Assembly (NCBI RefSeq): GCF_900142725.1
Contig: NZ_FRBW01000003.1
Location: 248,001 to 312,000, forward strand
Source: Roseibium suaedae
GTDB lineage: Bacteria > Pseudomonadota > Alphaproteobacteria > Rhizobiales > Stappiaceae
Reading direction: 5' to 3'
DNA: 64,000 nucleotides
Below, piece after piece: positions 29,843 to 38,624 of the stretch (positions within the stretch are counted from its first letter, which is position 1; each line of letters starts with the position of its first letter). A program made the position numbers and the translations under genes. Below the pieces are notes generated by a model. The model did no database searches, was not told the DNA's origin, and saw only the letters and a list, made by a program, of their open reading frames with translations.

Positions 29843-30895
29843 TTAGAGCAGAATGTCGGTGTAGAGCTCGGAAACATCCGGCTCCGGATCGTTCTGGGCG
29901 AATTCCGCGGACTCGGCCACCAGGGCACGGACGTCCTTGTCGATCGCCTTCAGATCTTCCTCGGTTGCCCAGTTGGCATCGAGCACGCGCTTGCGGACCT
30001 GCTCGATCGGATCGTGCTCGGTACGCATCTTCTGCACTTCGTCCTTGGACCGGTACTTGGCCGGGTCGGACATGGAGTGGCCACGGTAGCGGTAGGTCAC
30101 CATCTCGAGGATGTACGGACCCTTGCCGGAACGGCAATGCTCCAGAGCCCGGTCGGAAGCAGCCAGAACGGCGCGCACGTCCATGCCGTCAACCTGCTCG
30201 CCCGGGATGCCGAAGGAGGCGCCGCGCTGGGACAGGTCGGTGGTGGCGGAAGAGCGCTCGACGGAGGTGCCCATGCCGTACTTGTTGTTCTCGATCACAT
30301 ACACGACCGGCAGCTTCCACAGCTGGGCCATGTTGAAGCTTTCGTAGACCTGGCCCTGGTTGGAGGCGCCATCGCCGAAGAAGGCCATCGCAACGTTGCC
30401 GTTCTCACGGTACTTGTTGGAGAAGCCAAGGCCGGTGCCCAGAGCAACCTGAGCGCCCACGATGCCGTGTCCGCCGTAGAAATGCTTTTCCTTGGAGAAC
30501 ATGTGCATGGAACCGCCCTTGCCCTTGGACAGGCCGCCGCGGCGTCCCGTCAGCTCGGCCATGACGCCTTTGGGGTCAAGGTCCATGGCCAGCATGTGGC
30601 CGTGGTCGCGGTAACCGGTGATCATCTGATCACCGTCTTTCTTGGCCATCTGCATGCCGACAACGACAGCTTCCTGACCGATATAAAGGTGACAGAACCC
30701 GCCGATCAGGCCCATGCCATACAACTGGCCAGCCTTTTCCTCGAACCGGCGGATGAGGAGCATTTCGCGATAGGCATGGAGCTCCTGCTCCTTGCTGAAG
30801 TCTGCGATGGCGGGAGCCGAATTGTCGCCGGCGCCGCGGGACCGGCTATCGGCTTTCGCGCCGGCGCCGGAAGACGTTCTTTTTGTAGCTGCCAT
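29843..30895 (-). CDS. pdhA: pyruvate dehydrogenase E1 alpha subunit
   Basis: Thiamin-diphosphate subunit that decarboxylates pyruvate. The TPP motif is GDGASNQGQVYESFN...IENN, and RYRGHSMSDPAKYRSKDE is the phosphorylation-loop region typical of E1 alpha. Start is set at the ATG at 30895 (MAATKRTSS), giving 350 residues; upstream ATGs at 30925 and 30904 are in frame and cannot be excluded. A basic, Ser-rich N-terminal stretch precedes the catalytic part. It heads pdhA-pdhB-pdhC-hydrolase-lpd. Confidence 0.94.
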   Translation of the reverse strand: MAATKRTSSGAGAKADSRSRGAGDNSAPAIADFSKEQELHAYREMLLIRRFEEKAGQLYGMGLIGGFCHLYIGQEAVVVGMQMAKKDGDQMITGYRDHGHMLAMDLDPKGVMAELTGRRGGLSKGKGGSMHMFSKEKHFYGGHGIVGAQVALGTGLGFSNKYRENGNVAMAFFGDGASNQGQVYESFNMAQLWKLPVVYVIENNKYGMGTSVERSSATTDLSQRGASFGIPGEQVDGMDVRAVLAASDRALEHCRSGKGPYILEMVTYRYRGHSMSDPAKYRSKDEVQKMRTEHDPIEQVRKRVLDANWATEEDLKAIDKDVRALVAESAEFAQNDPEPDVSELYTDILL

Positions 30896-31072
30896 TTCCC
30901 TCATCTCAAGCTGACGTTTCCCCATGAAGAGTCCAACGGAAAATAACCCGGCCCACTTGTCAATCCAAGCAGGAAGGACTTCCCTGATGCATGGCGGTAA
31001 TCGGCTGATTTCCCGCGCAAAACATCACTTAACCGACTTTCGGTTTATTCGATTGTTTTAACAGGATTTGCG

Positions 31073-31411
31073 TTAATGCTGCTGTTGCAGCACCCGCGGA
31101 CGCAGGATGGTGAGCTCGTTGGCCTGGGTCAGATTGAGGTTCAGGCGCGCACGCTCATCGATCATGTCCGGATCGAGGCTCTCAGGACGCAGCAGGCTGA
31201 CCCGGGCGGTCAGTTCCTGACGCTCCGCAACCAGCACATCAAGCTGGGATTGCAGGTCCGCAACCTCGCGCTCGATCCGCGCCCGGCCAACAAGCCCGAA
31301 CTCCCCATTCAGCGCATGAAAGCCGAAATAGGCAAGAACAGCGGTTGCGACGGACGGAATGATCAAGCGGCGAAGAAACGACTTCTTTCGCTGACGAGTG
31401 GTGGCTGGCAC
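31073..31411 (-). CDS. FtsB/DivIC-like septum formation initiator
   Basis: About 112 residues: a basic N-terminus, one membrane helix (LIIPSVATAVLAYFGFHAL), then a coiled coil (RIEREVADLQSQLDVLVAERQELTARV) ending in a conserved RLNLN-like region. This matches the FtsB family of divisome proteins. The GTG at 31411 is chosen as start; a TTG at 31435 is also open, and neither has a strong ribosome site. It lies 178 bp upstream of pdhA on the same strand, the neighbourhood typical of Rhizobiales. Confidence 0.8.
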   Translation of the reverse strand: MPATTRQRKKSFLRRLIIPSVATAVLAYFGFHALNGEFGLVGRARIEREVADLQSQLDVLVAERQELTARVSLLRPESLDPDMIDERARLNLNLTQANELTILRPRVLQQQH

Positions 31412-31563
31412 GATAGCGGACCCAACAATATACAAGGATGGTCTGACAGCATCATGGGGTCATGTTGGTTAAGGGAGAGTTGAGGGAATGTGGCAAGGCT
31501 GTTGATCCACAGGGCAAAAAAGCAAGACGGACCAGCGAAATTGCCAGACGCATCCCCTCCCCG

Positions 31564-32262
31564 CTAACGCTGTGAAATGACGGGTTCCCGGGAGCCGGAC
31601 CACTCGAAGACCCAGGTCTCACCTTGCCGGATATTCTGCACGAGATTGGGCCGGAACGCAGCCAGACAGCGCCCGCCGGACTTCCGGGCAGACGGATAGA
31701 GCACGCCATGCCCGCCTGCCGCTAGAATGCTCCTGGCAAGGGACTGGCCCGCAGGATAGGCAGCCGCCGGATCCGGCCCGAGACTCGCCTCCTCGACCAT
31801 CCCTGAAAGATCATGGAACCGGGTGGTAAATCCGGCAAGCAGCTCCCGGTAGGCGGTAATGTTCTGAAAGCAGCCCGTTGCCTCCAGTTCCCGCGTGAGA
31901 TGAAACGCGACTTCTGCCTGAGTGGTTCGGGAAGCGTCTTCACCATAGGCCGCATACCAGGCGCCCCGCTCCGGCCCATTGAAACGGCCACCATCGGCAC
32001 GGGTGTAGCAGAAGGCTGCATTGACGTAGGTCCAGCCGTAGCCATGCCGCTCGTTTTGCAGCTCCAGCGGATGAATGCCATCGGGCACGGGCAACTCGCC
32101 GGTCTGACGCGCGGATGTCAGCGCCTCTATTTCAGCCAGAAAATCCAGCTCTTCGGGCGTATCGACCAGCGGCGCCATGGCCGGTTCATCAATATAGGCT
32201 GTGGAAATAAGGCGAATGGTCGCCGCATCCGTGAAGTCCCTGACAGGCAGGTCTTGAAGCAT
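31564..32262 (-). CDS. RES-domain toxin
   Basis: 232 residues. GGRFNGPERGAWYAAYGE followed by EVAFHL and SLARSILAAGGHGVLYPSAR is the RES pattern; family members such as MbcT degrade NAD+. The gene follows the Xre-type antitoxin directly with 2 bp between them, the standard antitoxin-first order. Conserved Arg, Tyr and Glu needed for ADP-ribosyl chemistry appear present in those blocks, so the toxin is probably intact. It lies between the FtsB-like gene and a phosphate symporter and may be a mobile insertion, though no element borders are seen. Confidence 0.85.
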   Translation of the reverse strand: MLQDLPVRDFTDAATIRLISTAYIDEPAMAPLVDTPEELDFLAEIEALTSARQTGELPVPDGIHPLELQNERHGYGWTYVNAAFCYTRADGGRFNGPERGAWYAAYGEDASRTTQAEVAFHLTRELEATGCFQNITAYRELLAGFTTRFHDLSGMVEEASLGPDPAAAYPAGQSLARSILAAGGHGVLYPSARKSGGRCLAAFRPNLVQNIRQGETWVFEWSGSREPVISQR

Positions 32263-32264
32263 CC

Positions 32265-32684
32265 TCAGACCCCGCCACGCAGCGCATCAATGTGCTGGCG
32301 CACCCTGTACATCGCGACGATACCGCCGTTGATCATGACCTCGCAGGGCGTCTTGCCGCGGAACAGGCCACCCCGGTTCGCTGTCCTGACCCAGCCATAA
32401 GTCAGCGGCCCGTTGAAGAGCAGGCGCAATCCCTTGAAAATGCCGATGAGCAGGCTGATGCGGGTGATCTTGTCCCGGTCGATCTCGCCCTTGTACTTGC
32501 CCGACTTCATGCGCCCCCAAGTGGCCGCAGAAACATCCAGAAGGGCCGCCGCCTCTTCGTTGGTCAGTTCCCAGGCTTCAACCAGGTTGGTGACAGCCTT
32601 CAGAAGCGTCGCAATCTTGTCCCGGTCCGGCTCGCCAAGCGGCCGAACCACAGGAGCTTCAGGCGCTGCAATGACCGGGACCAT
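32265..32684 (-). CDS. Xre/MbcA/ParS-type antitoxin
   Basis: 139 residues from the ATG at 32684, preferred because AGGAGA lies 6 bp upstream; the frame opens at 32699. A helix-turn-helix (about 40-62, TNEEAAALLDVSAATWGRMKSG) is followed by the DUF2384 region (ITRISLLIGIFKGLRLLF...NRGGLFRGKTPCEVMINGG) that blocks the RES active site in known pairs. Two 8-bp palindromes and a promoter overlap just upstream, consistent with autorepression by the antitoxin or the complex. Confidence 0.88.
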   Translation of the reverse strand: MVPVIAAPEAPVVRPLGEPDRDKIATLLKAVTNLVEAWELTNEEAAALLDVSAATWGRMKSGKYKGEIDRDKITRISLLIGIFKGLRLLFNGPLTYGWVRTANRGGLFRGKTPCEVMINGGIVAMYRVRQHIDALRGGV

Positions 32685-32695
32685 CGCAATTCTCC

Positions 32696-32725
32696 TCATA
32701 TGAGAAACTTTTTCATTTCATATGA
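32696..32725. promoter_or_regulatory. paired TCATATGA operator of the toxin-antitoxin unit
   Basis: Two identical perfect palindromes TCATATGA lie at 32696-32703 and 32718-32725, 22 bp apart centre to centre, about two helical turns. The second overlaps the predicted -10 box. Position and spacing suit cooperative binding of two antitoxin dimers. Confidence 0.65.
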
Positions 32726-32749
32726 TAGGGTCATTCTCGAATTTTTCAA
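32722..32749 (-). promoter_or_regulatory. sigma-70-like promoter of the antitoxin-toxin operon
   Basis: On the minus strand TTGAAA (32744-32749) is followed after 16 bp by TATCAT (32722-32727). Transcription would start just before the antitoxin ribosome site. Confidence 0.55.
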
Positions 32750-32896
32750 GAGCACAGTCGCGGCAACGTCCTGCTCACCGCCCATCCGGAATGACACGGA
32801 TGCTGTCGATTGCCGGTTCCGCCCCGCGGCTGCCTGGGTCTAGGTTCCGGGCAACATGAATCGGTTTGCGCAGCGCATCCACCAGACGAGACTTTA

Positions 32897-34474
32897 ATGA
32901 CAACACACATCCTCGCGCTGTCCGGCGGGATTGGGATCTTTCTGTTCGGAATGTTCGTCTTGACCGATGCACTCCGGCAGCTTGCAAGTGCCCGGATGCG
33001 CTCGGTCCTGACCCATTTCACCAGATCGCCCTACAGCGGCGCCGTGGCAGGCATGTTCACCACGGCTGTCATCCAGTCCTCCAGCGCGACAATGGTGACG
33101 GTGATCAGTTTCGTCGGCGCGGGCCTGATCACCTTCCCCCAGGCGCTGGGTGTCATCTATGGCGCCAATATCGGCACGACCATTACCGGTTGGATTGTCG
33201 CCCTTGTCGGGCTGAAGCTCAGCCTCTCCACCGTTGCCCTGCCCGCTCTCCTGGTGGCCAGCCTGATGCGGGCGGCCGGCAACACCTTGATCAGCCGTAT
33301 TGGCCTGGTGCTGGCCGGGTTCTGCCTGATTTTCATCGGCCTCGGCATGATGCAGGAAGGTGCCGCCGTCTTTCAGGACCTGCTGACCCCGCAAAGTTTT
33401 CCCGCTGACACCTGGACTGGCCGGCTTTCTCTAATCCTGCTCGGCGCCGTGATCACCCTGATCATTCAATCTTCCAGCGCCGGCGTCGCCATGGTGCTCG
33501 TTCTGTTCAGCGCCGGCAGCCTGACGCTGACGCAAGGCGCATCGATGATCGTCGGCATGGACGTCGGAACGACTGCGACCGCCATGCTGGCCACCCTCGG
33601 CGGATCGCGCAACATGCGCCGGACTGCCATGGCCCATGTGTTCTACAACCTCATCACCGGCACGATGGCGTTCCTGTTTCTTGGGCTGATCACCAAGGGT
33701 CTGGCCACCGTCTTTGCCGCCAATGACCCTGCCGCCCTTGTTGCTTTCCACAGCCTGGTCAACATCCTCGGCGCGGCCATCCTGCTACCCGCAAGCGGCG
33801 CCTTCGCCCGCATGATCATCGCTCTCACGCCCAGCGAAGAGGAAAGCCTGACAGATGCGCTGGACAGGAAACTGCTGCCGGACACGCTTTCGGCCCTGAC
33901 GGCCGTGCAGACAGCGCAGACCCGGATTGCACATCGGATCTTTGCCGTCCTGAGCCACGCAATCGGCCAGAAAGACAAGCCCCGTTCAACCGCGTCTCCC
34001 GATGCGGATATTGGCTTCGCCCTTGGCGAACTGGAGACTTTTCTTTCGGCCATTCAAGCAGATCCCGACCGGCCTCGCGAAACGGGCCTGTTCTCGGACC
34101 TGCTGCACGAGACAGACCACTTGCGCCGCCTGCTGAAACGCTCTGAGCGGCTGGAGTTCATTCCAACACTTCTGTCAGACAGGAAGCTGCGCCGGCCGAC
34201 CCTCGTCTTCGGTGCCATCCTGTGCCGTGCCGAGAAAGACGACACCGGCAAAATAGCCCGGCGGCTGGCACGGCTCGAACACTGGGTCGAGCAGCGCACC
34301 TACCAGCACCGCCGGTCACTGCTTCTTGGCGAACATGCCGGGATCTATTCCCTGCCCGAGGTCTTCGCGCACACGGATGCCCTGCGCTGGCTGCAGCGCT
34401 CGCTCCACCATGCCGCACGGATCACCGCCTATGAGGCGGAGGCGCGCACCCTGCTGCGCAATGGCAAATCGTGA
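32897..34474 (+). CDS. Na/Pi cotransporter family protein
   Basis: 525 residues. Two inverted NptA repeats carry the signature QSSSAT (60-65) and QSSSAG (191-196) inside a membrane domain of about 8-10 helices (to about residue 310). The C-terminal 200 residues are cytoplasmic and helical, in the position where such proteins have a PhoU-like domain. It likely moves phosphate with sodium. The ATG at 32897 begins with a hydrophobic helix (HILALSGGIGIFLFGMF); the upstream extension has no support. It is convergent with mfd and divergent from the toxin-antitoxin unit. Confidence 0.85.
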   Translation: MTTHILALSGGIGIFLFGMFVLTDALRQLASARMRSVLTHFTRSPYSGAVAGMFTTAVIQSSSATMVTVISFVGAGLITFPQALGVIYGANIGTTITGWIVALVGLKLSLSTVALPALLVASLMRAAGNTLISRIGLVLAGFCLIFIGLGMMQEGAAVFQDLLTPQSFPADTWTGRLSLILLGAVITLIIQSSSAGVAMVLVLFSAGSLTLTQGASMIVGMDVGTTATAMLATLGGSRNMRRTAMAHVFYNLITGTMAFLFLGLITKGLATVFAANDPAALVAFHSLVNILGAAILLPASGAFARMIIALTPSEEESLTDALDRKLLPDTLSALTAVQTAQTRIAHRIFAVLSHAIGQKDKPRSTASPDADIGFALGELETFLSAIQADPDRPRETGLFSDLLHETDHLRRLLKRSERLEFIPTLLSDRKLRRPTLVFGAILCRAEKDDTGKIARRLARLEHWVEQRTYQHRRSLLLGEHAGIYSLPEVFAHTDALRWLQRSLHHAARITAYEAEARTLLRNGKS

Positions 34475-34510
34475 GTGCGCGCCGCAGACCACTGAGCCTC
34501 AAACCAAATC

Positions 34511-37500
34511 CTAGCCGGTGGCCAGCTTTGCGAGTTTCGCCAGAATCGTTGCAGCGCCCTTGAGCCGTGTGTCGGTCTTTTCCCAGTCGCGGGTGAGCAC
34601 GACTTTCTGGTCCGGACGGATCTTGGCCAAAACGCCCTGCTCGGCGATATAGCCGACAAGCGCTGCCGGGTTCGGGAACTCGCTGTTGCGGAAAGTGATG
34701 ACGATGCCCTTTGGCCCCGCGTCGACCTTCTCCACATTGGCCTTGCGGCAGAGCCCCTTGATGAAGACGATCTTCAGGAGATGCTGCACTTCTTCCGGCA
34801 TCGGGCCGAAACGGTCGATCATTTCCGCACCGAAGGCATCGATCTCGCCAGCTTCGGTCAGATCGCCCAGGCGGCGGTACAGCGACAGGCGCAGCTGCAG
34901 ATCCGGCACATAGCTTTCCGGGATCAGAACCGGCGTGCCGATGTTGATCTGCGGCGACCATTGTTCTTCGCCCAGATCCTCGCCGCCATCCTTGAGGCTC
35001 GCCACCGCCTCTTCCAGCATCTGCTGATAGAGCTCGAAGCCGACTTCCTTGACGTGGCCGGACTGTTCTTCGCCCAAGAGGTTGCCCGCGCCGCGAATGT
35101 CCAGATCGTGGCTGGCGAGCTGGAAACCAGCGCCGAGGGTTTCGAGCGACTGCAACACCTTCAGGCGGCGTTCTGCGGTCGTGGTCAGGGTCTTCTTGGC
35201 CGGAACAGTGAAGAGCGCATAGGCACGGGTTTTCGAACGGCCAACACGGCCGCGCAGCTGGTAGAGCTGAGCCAGACCGAACATATCCGCCCGGTGCACG
35301 ATCAACGTGTTTGCGGTCGGAATGTCGAGACCGGATTCCACGATGGTGGTGGACAGAAGCACGTTGTACTTGCCCTCGTAGAAGGCATTCATGACGTCTT
35401 CCAGCTCGCCCGGCGGCATCTGGCCGTGGGCAACAGCCACTTTCAGCTCCGGCACGCTTTCTTCCAGGAACTGCTTCTGTTCGGCCAGATCCGCCAGGCG
35501 CGGGCAAACATAGAAGCTTTGGCCGCCGCGATAATGTTCGCGCAGCAGTGCCTCGCGCACCACCAGCGGGTCGAAGGGCGAGACGAAGGTGCGCACAGCC
35601 AGACGGTCCACCGGAGGCGTTGCGATCAGGGAGAGTTCGCGCACGCCGGTTAGCGCCAATTGCAGAGTGCGCGGGATCGGCGTGGCGGACAGGGTCAGCA
35701 CATGCACGTCGGATTTCAGCTCTTTCAGCCGTTCCTTGTGTTTCACCCCGAAATGCTGCTCTTCATCAATGATCAGGAGCCCGAGATCGCGGAAGGTCAC
35801 GCCCTTGCCGAGCAGCGCATGGGTGCCGACAACAATATCGACAGATCCGTCGGCCAGGCCTTTCTTGTTCTCGGTAAGCTGTTTTGCAGGCACCAGACGC
35901 GAGGCATGGGCCACGTTGATCGGCAAGCCATGAAATCGCTCTGAAAAGGTGCGGAAATGCTGGCGCGACAGCAGAGTTGTTGGCACGACCACTGCCACCT
36001 GACGGCCAGACATGGCGGCAATGAAGGCGGCGCGGAGCGCAACTTCCGTCTTGCCGAAGCCCACGTCGCCGCAGACCAGACGGTCCATCGGCCGGCCCGA
36101 GGACAGATCGCCGAACACAGCATCAATGGCGTTGAGCTGGTCTTCGGTCTCGTCATAGGGGAAGCGGGTGGCGAATTCGTCATAGACGCCTTCCGGCACC
36201 TCGACCACCGGCGCGGTCTTGAGCGCACGCGCTGCGGCCGTCTTGATCAGGCCGTCGGCGATCTCAAGGATACGCTTCTTCAGCTTGGCCTTGCGGGCCT
36301 GCCAGGCGCCACCGCCCAGCTTGTCGAGCTGGGCTTCCGTATCTTCCGAGCCGTAGCGGGACAGAAGCTCGATGTTTTCGACCGGCAGATAGAGCTTGTC
36401 GCCACCGGCATATTGCAGCTCGAGGCAGTCATGCGGCGCGCCGAGCGCCTCGACGGTCTTCAGGCCGATGAAGCGGCCGATACCGTGATCCACATGGACG
36501 ACCAGATCGCCTTCGGAAAGGCCGGTTGCCTCGGTGATGACATTGGCGCCCTTGCCCTTCTTCCGGCTCTTGCGGACCAGGCGGTCGCCCAGAATGTCCT
36601 GTTCGCCGATGAAGGAAATGTCTTCCAGCTCGAAGCCATGCTCGATGCCCAGCACACAGAGCGCGGTCACGGCCTTGGGCAGGTCATTGACTGCCGCCAG
36701 TGTTTCCACTTCCTTGGCGGCGGTCAGCCCGTGATCGGCGAGGATCTGACCCAGACGGTCGCGGGAGCCTTCGGACCAGCAGGCGATCACCGTGCGCTTG
36801 CCGGCCTTCTGCAAGGTCTTCACATGGGCCGTCAGTGCATCGAAGATGTTGATGTCACCGGCAGCCCGCTCCGCTGCAAAGGTCCGGCCCTGGCGGCCCG
36901 CGATATCCACCACCAGCTTGCCGGACCCCGGCGGCGGCGTGAAAGGATCAAGCGCTGCGCTGGCATGATCCGCCAGAACCGCCGTCCATTCATTGTCCGA
37001 CAGGTAGAGCGCGGAAGGCTCCACCGGCATATAGGGCACGGAGCCTGCACTGCGGCCGCTCTCACGCGCTTCCTGGCGGGCAGCATAATGCTCGCCGACC
37101 TGATCCAGACGCTCACGCACCGCATCACCGGCCCGGGCATCCAGCACCACAGGCGCCGAGCCCAGATAGTCGAACAGGGTTTCCAGCCGCTCATGGAACA
37201 GCGGCAACCAATGTTCCATGCCCGCATAGCGGCGACCATCACTGACGGACTGGTAGAGCACGTCATCGCGGCTCGCCGCGCCGAACTGGGCGAGATAAGA
37301 CCGGCGGAAACGGGAAATCGCCTCTTCCGAAAGCACCACTTCGCTCATGGGCACCAGATCCAGGCGCTTGAGCTGCTTCAGGGTGCGCTGGGTTTCCGGG
37401 TCGAAGGAGCGGATCGATTCCAGCGTATCGCCAAAGAAATCAAGGCGGACAGGTTCTTCGGATCCCGGTGTGAAGAGATCGATGATGCCGCCGCGCACGG

Positions 37501-37996
37501 CGAATTCACCGGTTTCCCGGACGGTCGACGTACGGGAGAAGCCGTTCATGTCCAGCCAGGAGGCAATGCCGCCCATGTCGAGCCGGTTGCCAGGCGCCAT
37601 GGCCAGGGTCTGCTGGCGCATCCACTCCACATTCGGCACCCGCTGGACCGCCGCATTGACCGTGGTCAGGAGAAGGGTCTGCTTCGTTTCCGGCAAGCCA
37701 TGAGCCAGAGCGCCAAGGGCCATCAGGCGGCGGGCACTGATTCCGGGGTTCGGCGACACCCGGTCATAGGGCAGACAGTCCCAGGCGGGCAGCTGCATGA
37801 CCTCGACGTCTGGCGCGAAGAAGGAGAGCGCTTCGGTGATCATCTGCATGCGCGTCGCATCACGGGCGACAAAGACCAGCGACAGACCCTTTTTGCCGCT
37901 CTCGGCGAGAATGCGCGCCAGCGCATGCGCCTCCGCGCCATCCGGCACGCTCGCAAGGGTGATATTGGCCTGGTCCTTCAGCAGGCTTTCAAACAC
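34511..37996 (-). CDS. mfd: transcription-repair coupling factor Mfd
   Basis: 1161 residues. It removes stalled RNA polymerase from damaged DNA and recruits UvrA. Order of parts: UvrB-like N-terminal module (RVSPNPGISARRLMAL), the RNA-polymerase-interacting CarD-like domain (LVVHVDHGIGRFIGL), then the translocase with Walker A GDVGFGKTE, DEEQ box in LIIDEEQHFGVKHKE, motif VI near LRGRVGRSKTRAYA and the C-terminal TRCF domain. Start is a GTG at 37996 with AAGGAAGAG upstream; the frame beyond has no similarity. It is downstream of sdhE on the same strand, and recG is divergent. Confidence 0.95.
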   Translation of the reverse strand: MFESLLKDQANITLASVPDGAEAHALARILAESGKKGLSLVFVARDATRMQMITEALSFFAPDVEVMQLPAWDCLPYDRVSPNPGISARRLMALGALAHGLPETKQTLLLTTVNAAVQRVPNVEWMRQQTLAMAPGNRLDMGGIASWLDMNGFSRTSTVRETGEFAVRGGIIDLFTPGSEEPVRLDFFGDTLESIRSFDPETQRTLKQLKRLDLVPMSEVVLSEEAISRFRRSYLAQFGAASRDDVLYQSVSDGRRYAGMEHWLPLFHERLETLFDYLGSAPVVLDARAGDAVRERLDQVGEHYAARQEARESGRSAGSVPYMPVEPSALYLSDNEWTAVLADHASAALDPFTPPPGSGKLVVDIAGRQGRTFAAERAAGDINIFDALTAHVKTLQKAGKRTVIACWSEGSRDRLGQILADHGLTAAKEVETLAAVNDLPKAVTALCVLGIEHGFELEDISFIGEQDILGDRLVRKSRKKGKGANVITEATGLSEGDLVVHVDHGIGRFIGLKTVEALGAPHDCLELQYAGGDKLYLPVENIELLSRYGSEDTEAQLDKLGGGAWQARKAKLKKRILEIADGLIKTAAARALKTAPVVEVPEGVYDEFATRFPYDETEDQLNAIDAVFGDLSSGRPMDRLVCGDVGFGKTEVALRAAFIAAMSGRQVAVVVPTTLLSRQHFRTFSERFHGLPINVAHASRLVPAKQLTENKKGLADGSVDIVVGTHALLGKGVTFRDLGLLIIDEEQHFGVKHKERLKELKSDVHVLTLSATPIPRTLQLALTGVRELSLIATPPVDRLAVRTFVSPFDPLVVREALLREHYRGGQSFYVCPRLADLAEQKQFLEESVPELKVAVAHGQMPPGELEDVMNAFYEGKYNVLLSTTIVESGLDIPTANTLIVHRADMFGLAQLYQLRGRVGRSKTRAYALFTVPAKKTLTTTAERRLKVLQSLETLGAGFQLASHDLDIRGAGNLLGEEQSGHVKEVGFELYQQMLEEAVASLKDGGEDLGEEQWSPQINIGTPVLIPESYVPDLQLRLSLYRRLGDLTEAGEIDAFGAEMIDRFGPMPEEVQHLLKIVFIKGLCRKANVEKVDAGPKGIVITFRNSEFPNPAALVGYIAEQGVLAKIRPDQKVVLTRDWEKTDTRLKGAATILAKLAKLATG

Positions 37997-38058
37997 GGCG
38001 CTCTTCCTTGTCGCTTGGATCTTCAACGCAAATTGTGGGGGTAAGCTGCTCTGCAGAC

Positions 38059-38376
38059 CTAGATATCGCGGGCGGTGATGATCCGTCCGGCGGCAATCTC
38101 GTCCTGATGCCAGGTCACGATACGGCGGTACAGCGGGCCATCCCACTCTTCCGGCAACGGCTTGCGGCCGGTCATCCAGGCATAGAGATCCTGGTCATGG
38201 GCTGTCACGATATGTTCCAGCTCGTCCAGCTCCTGATCATTGAGGCTGTCAATGTGAACCTCGACGAAGCCGCCCAGCAGCAGATCCATTTCCTTCATGC
38301 CCCGATGCCAGCAGCGGAACAGGATGCGCTTGCGCCGGTTGTCACGTTCTGGCGTTTGGTCGAGAGGCTGTGTCAT
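38059..38376 (-). CDS. sdhE: FAD assembly factor SdhE
   Basis: 105 residues. Helps covalent flavinylation of succinate dehydrogenase SdhA. The RGxxE motif is present as HRGMKEMDLLL, and the downstream LYAWMTGRKPLPEEWDG region is typical. The ATG at 38376 (MTQPLDQ) is chosen because similarity starts there; an earlier start at 38412 is open. It lies between mfd and recG, a conserved Rhizobiales neighbourhood. Confidence 0.9.
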   Translation of the reverse strand: MTQPLDQTPERDNRRKRILFRCWHRGMKEMDLLLGGFVEVHIDSLNDQELDELEHIVTAHDQDLYAWMTGRKPLPEEWDGPLYRRIVTWHQDEIAAGRIITARDI

Positions 38377-38624
38377 CCAGGTCCAGTGTCCTTGAAACGT
38401 TGGCCCATGCAAAAAGCACAGGAATGACGCGCATTGCAGAGAATTACGCGGAGGGCATTGGCGCTATATAGACCCGTCCACGGCCCCTGTCAGCGCCTTC
38501 CAATGAAAAATGAGAACATATTGCGTACATCCGTTTCTTCGTGGCACAAGGGGACCGTTCGCTTCGCCCTGCGGCCCGCACCGCAGCCCTTCGCCTTGCA
38601 CCGATCGGAAAGTCCGCTTCTGCC

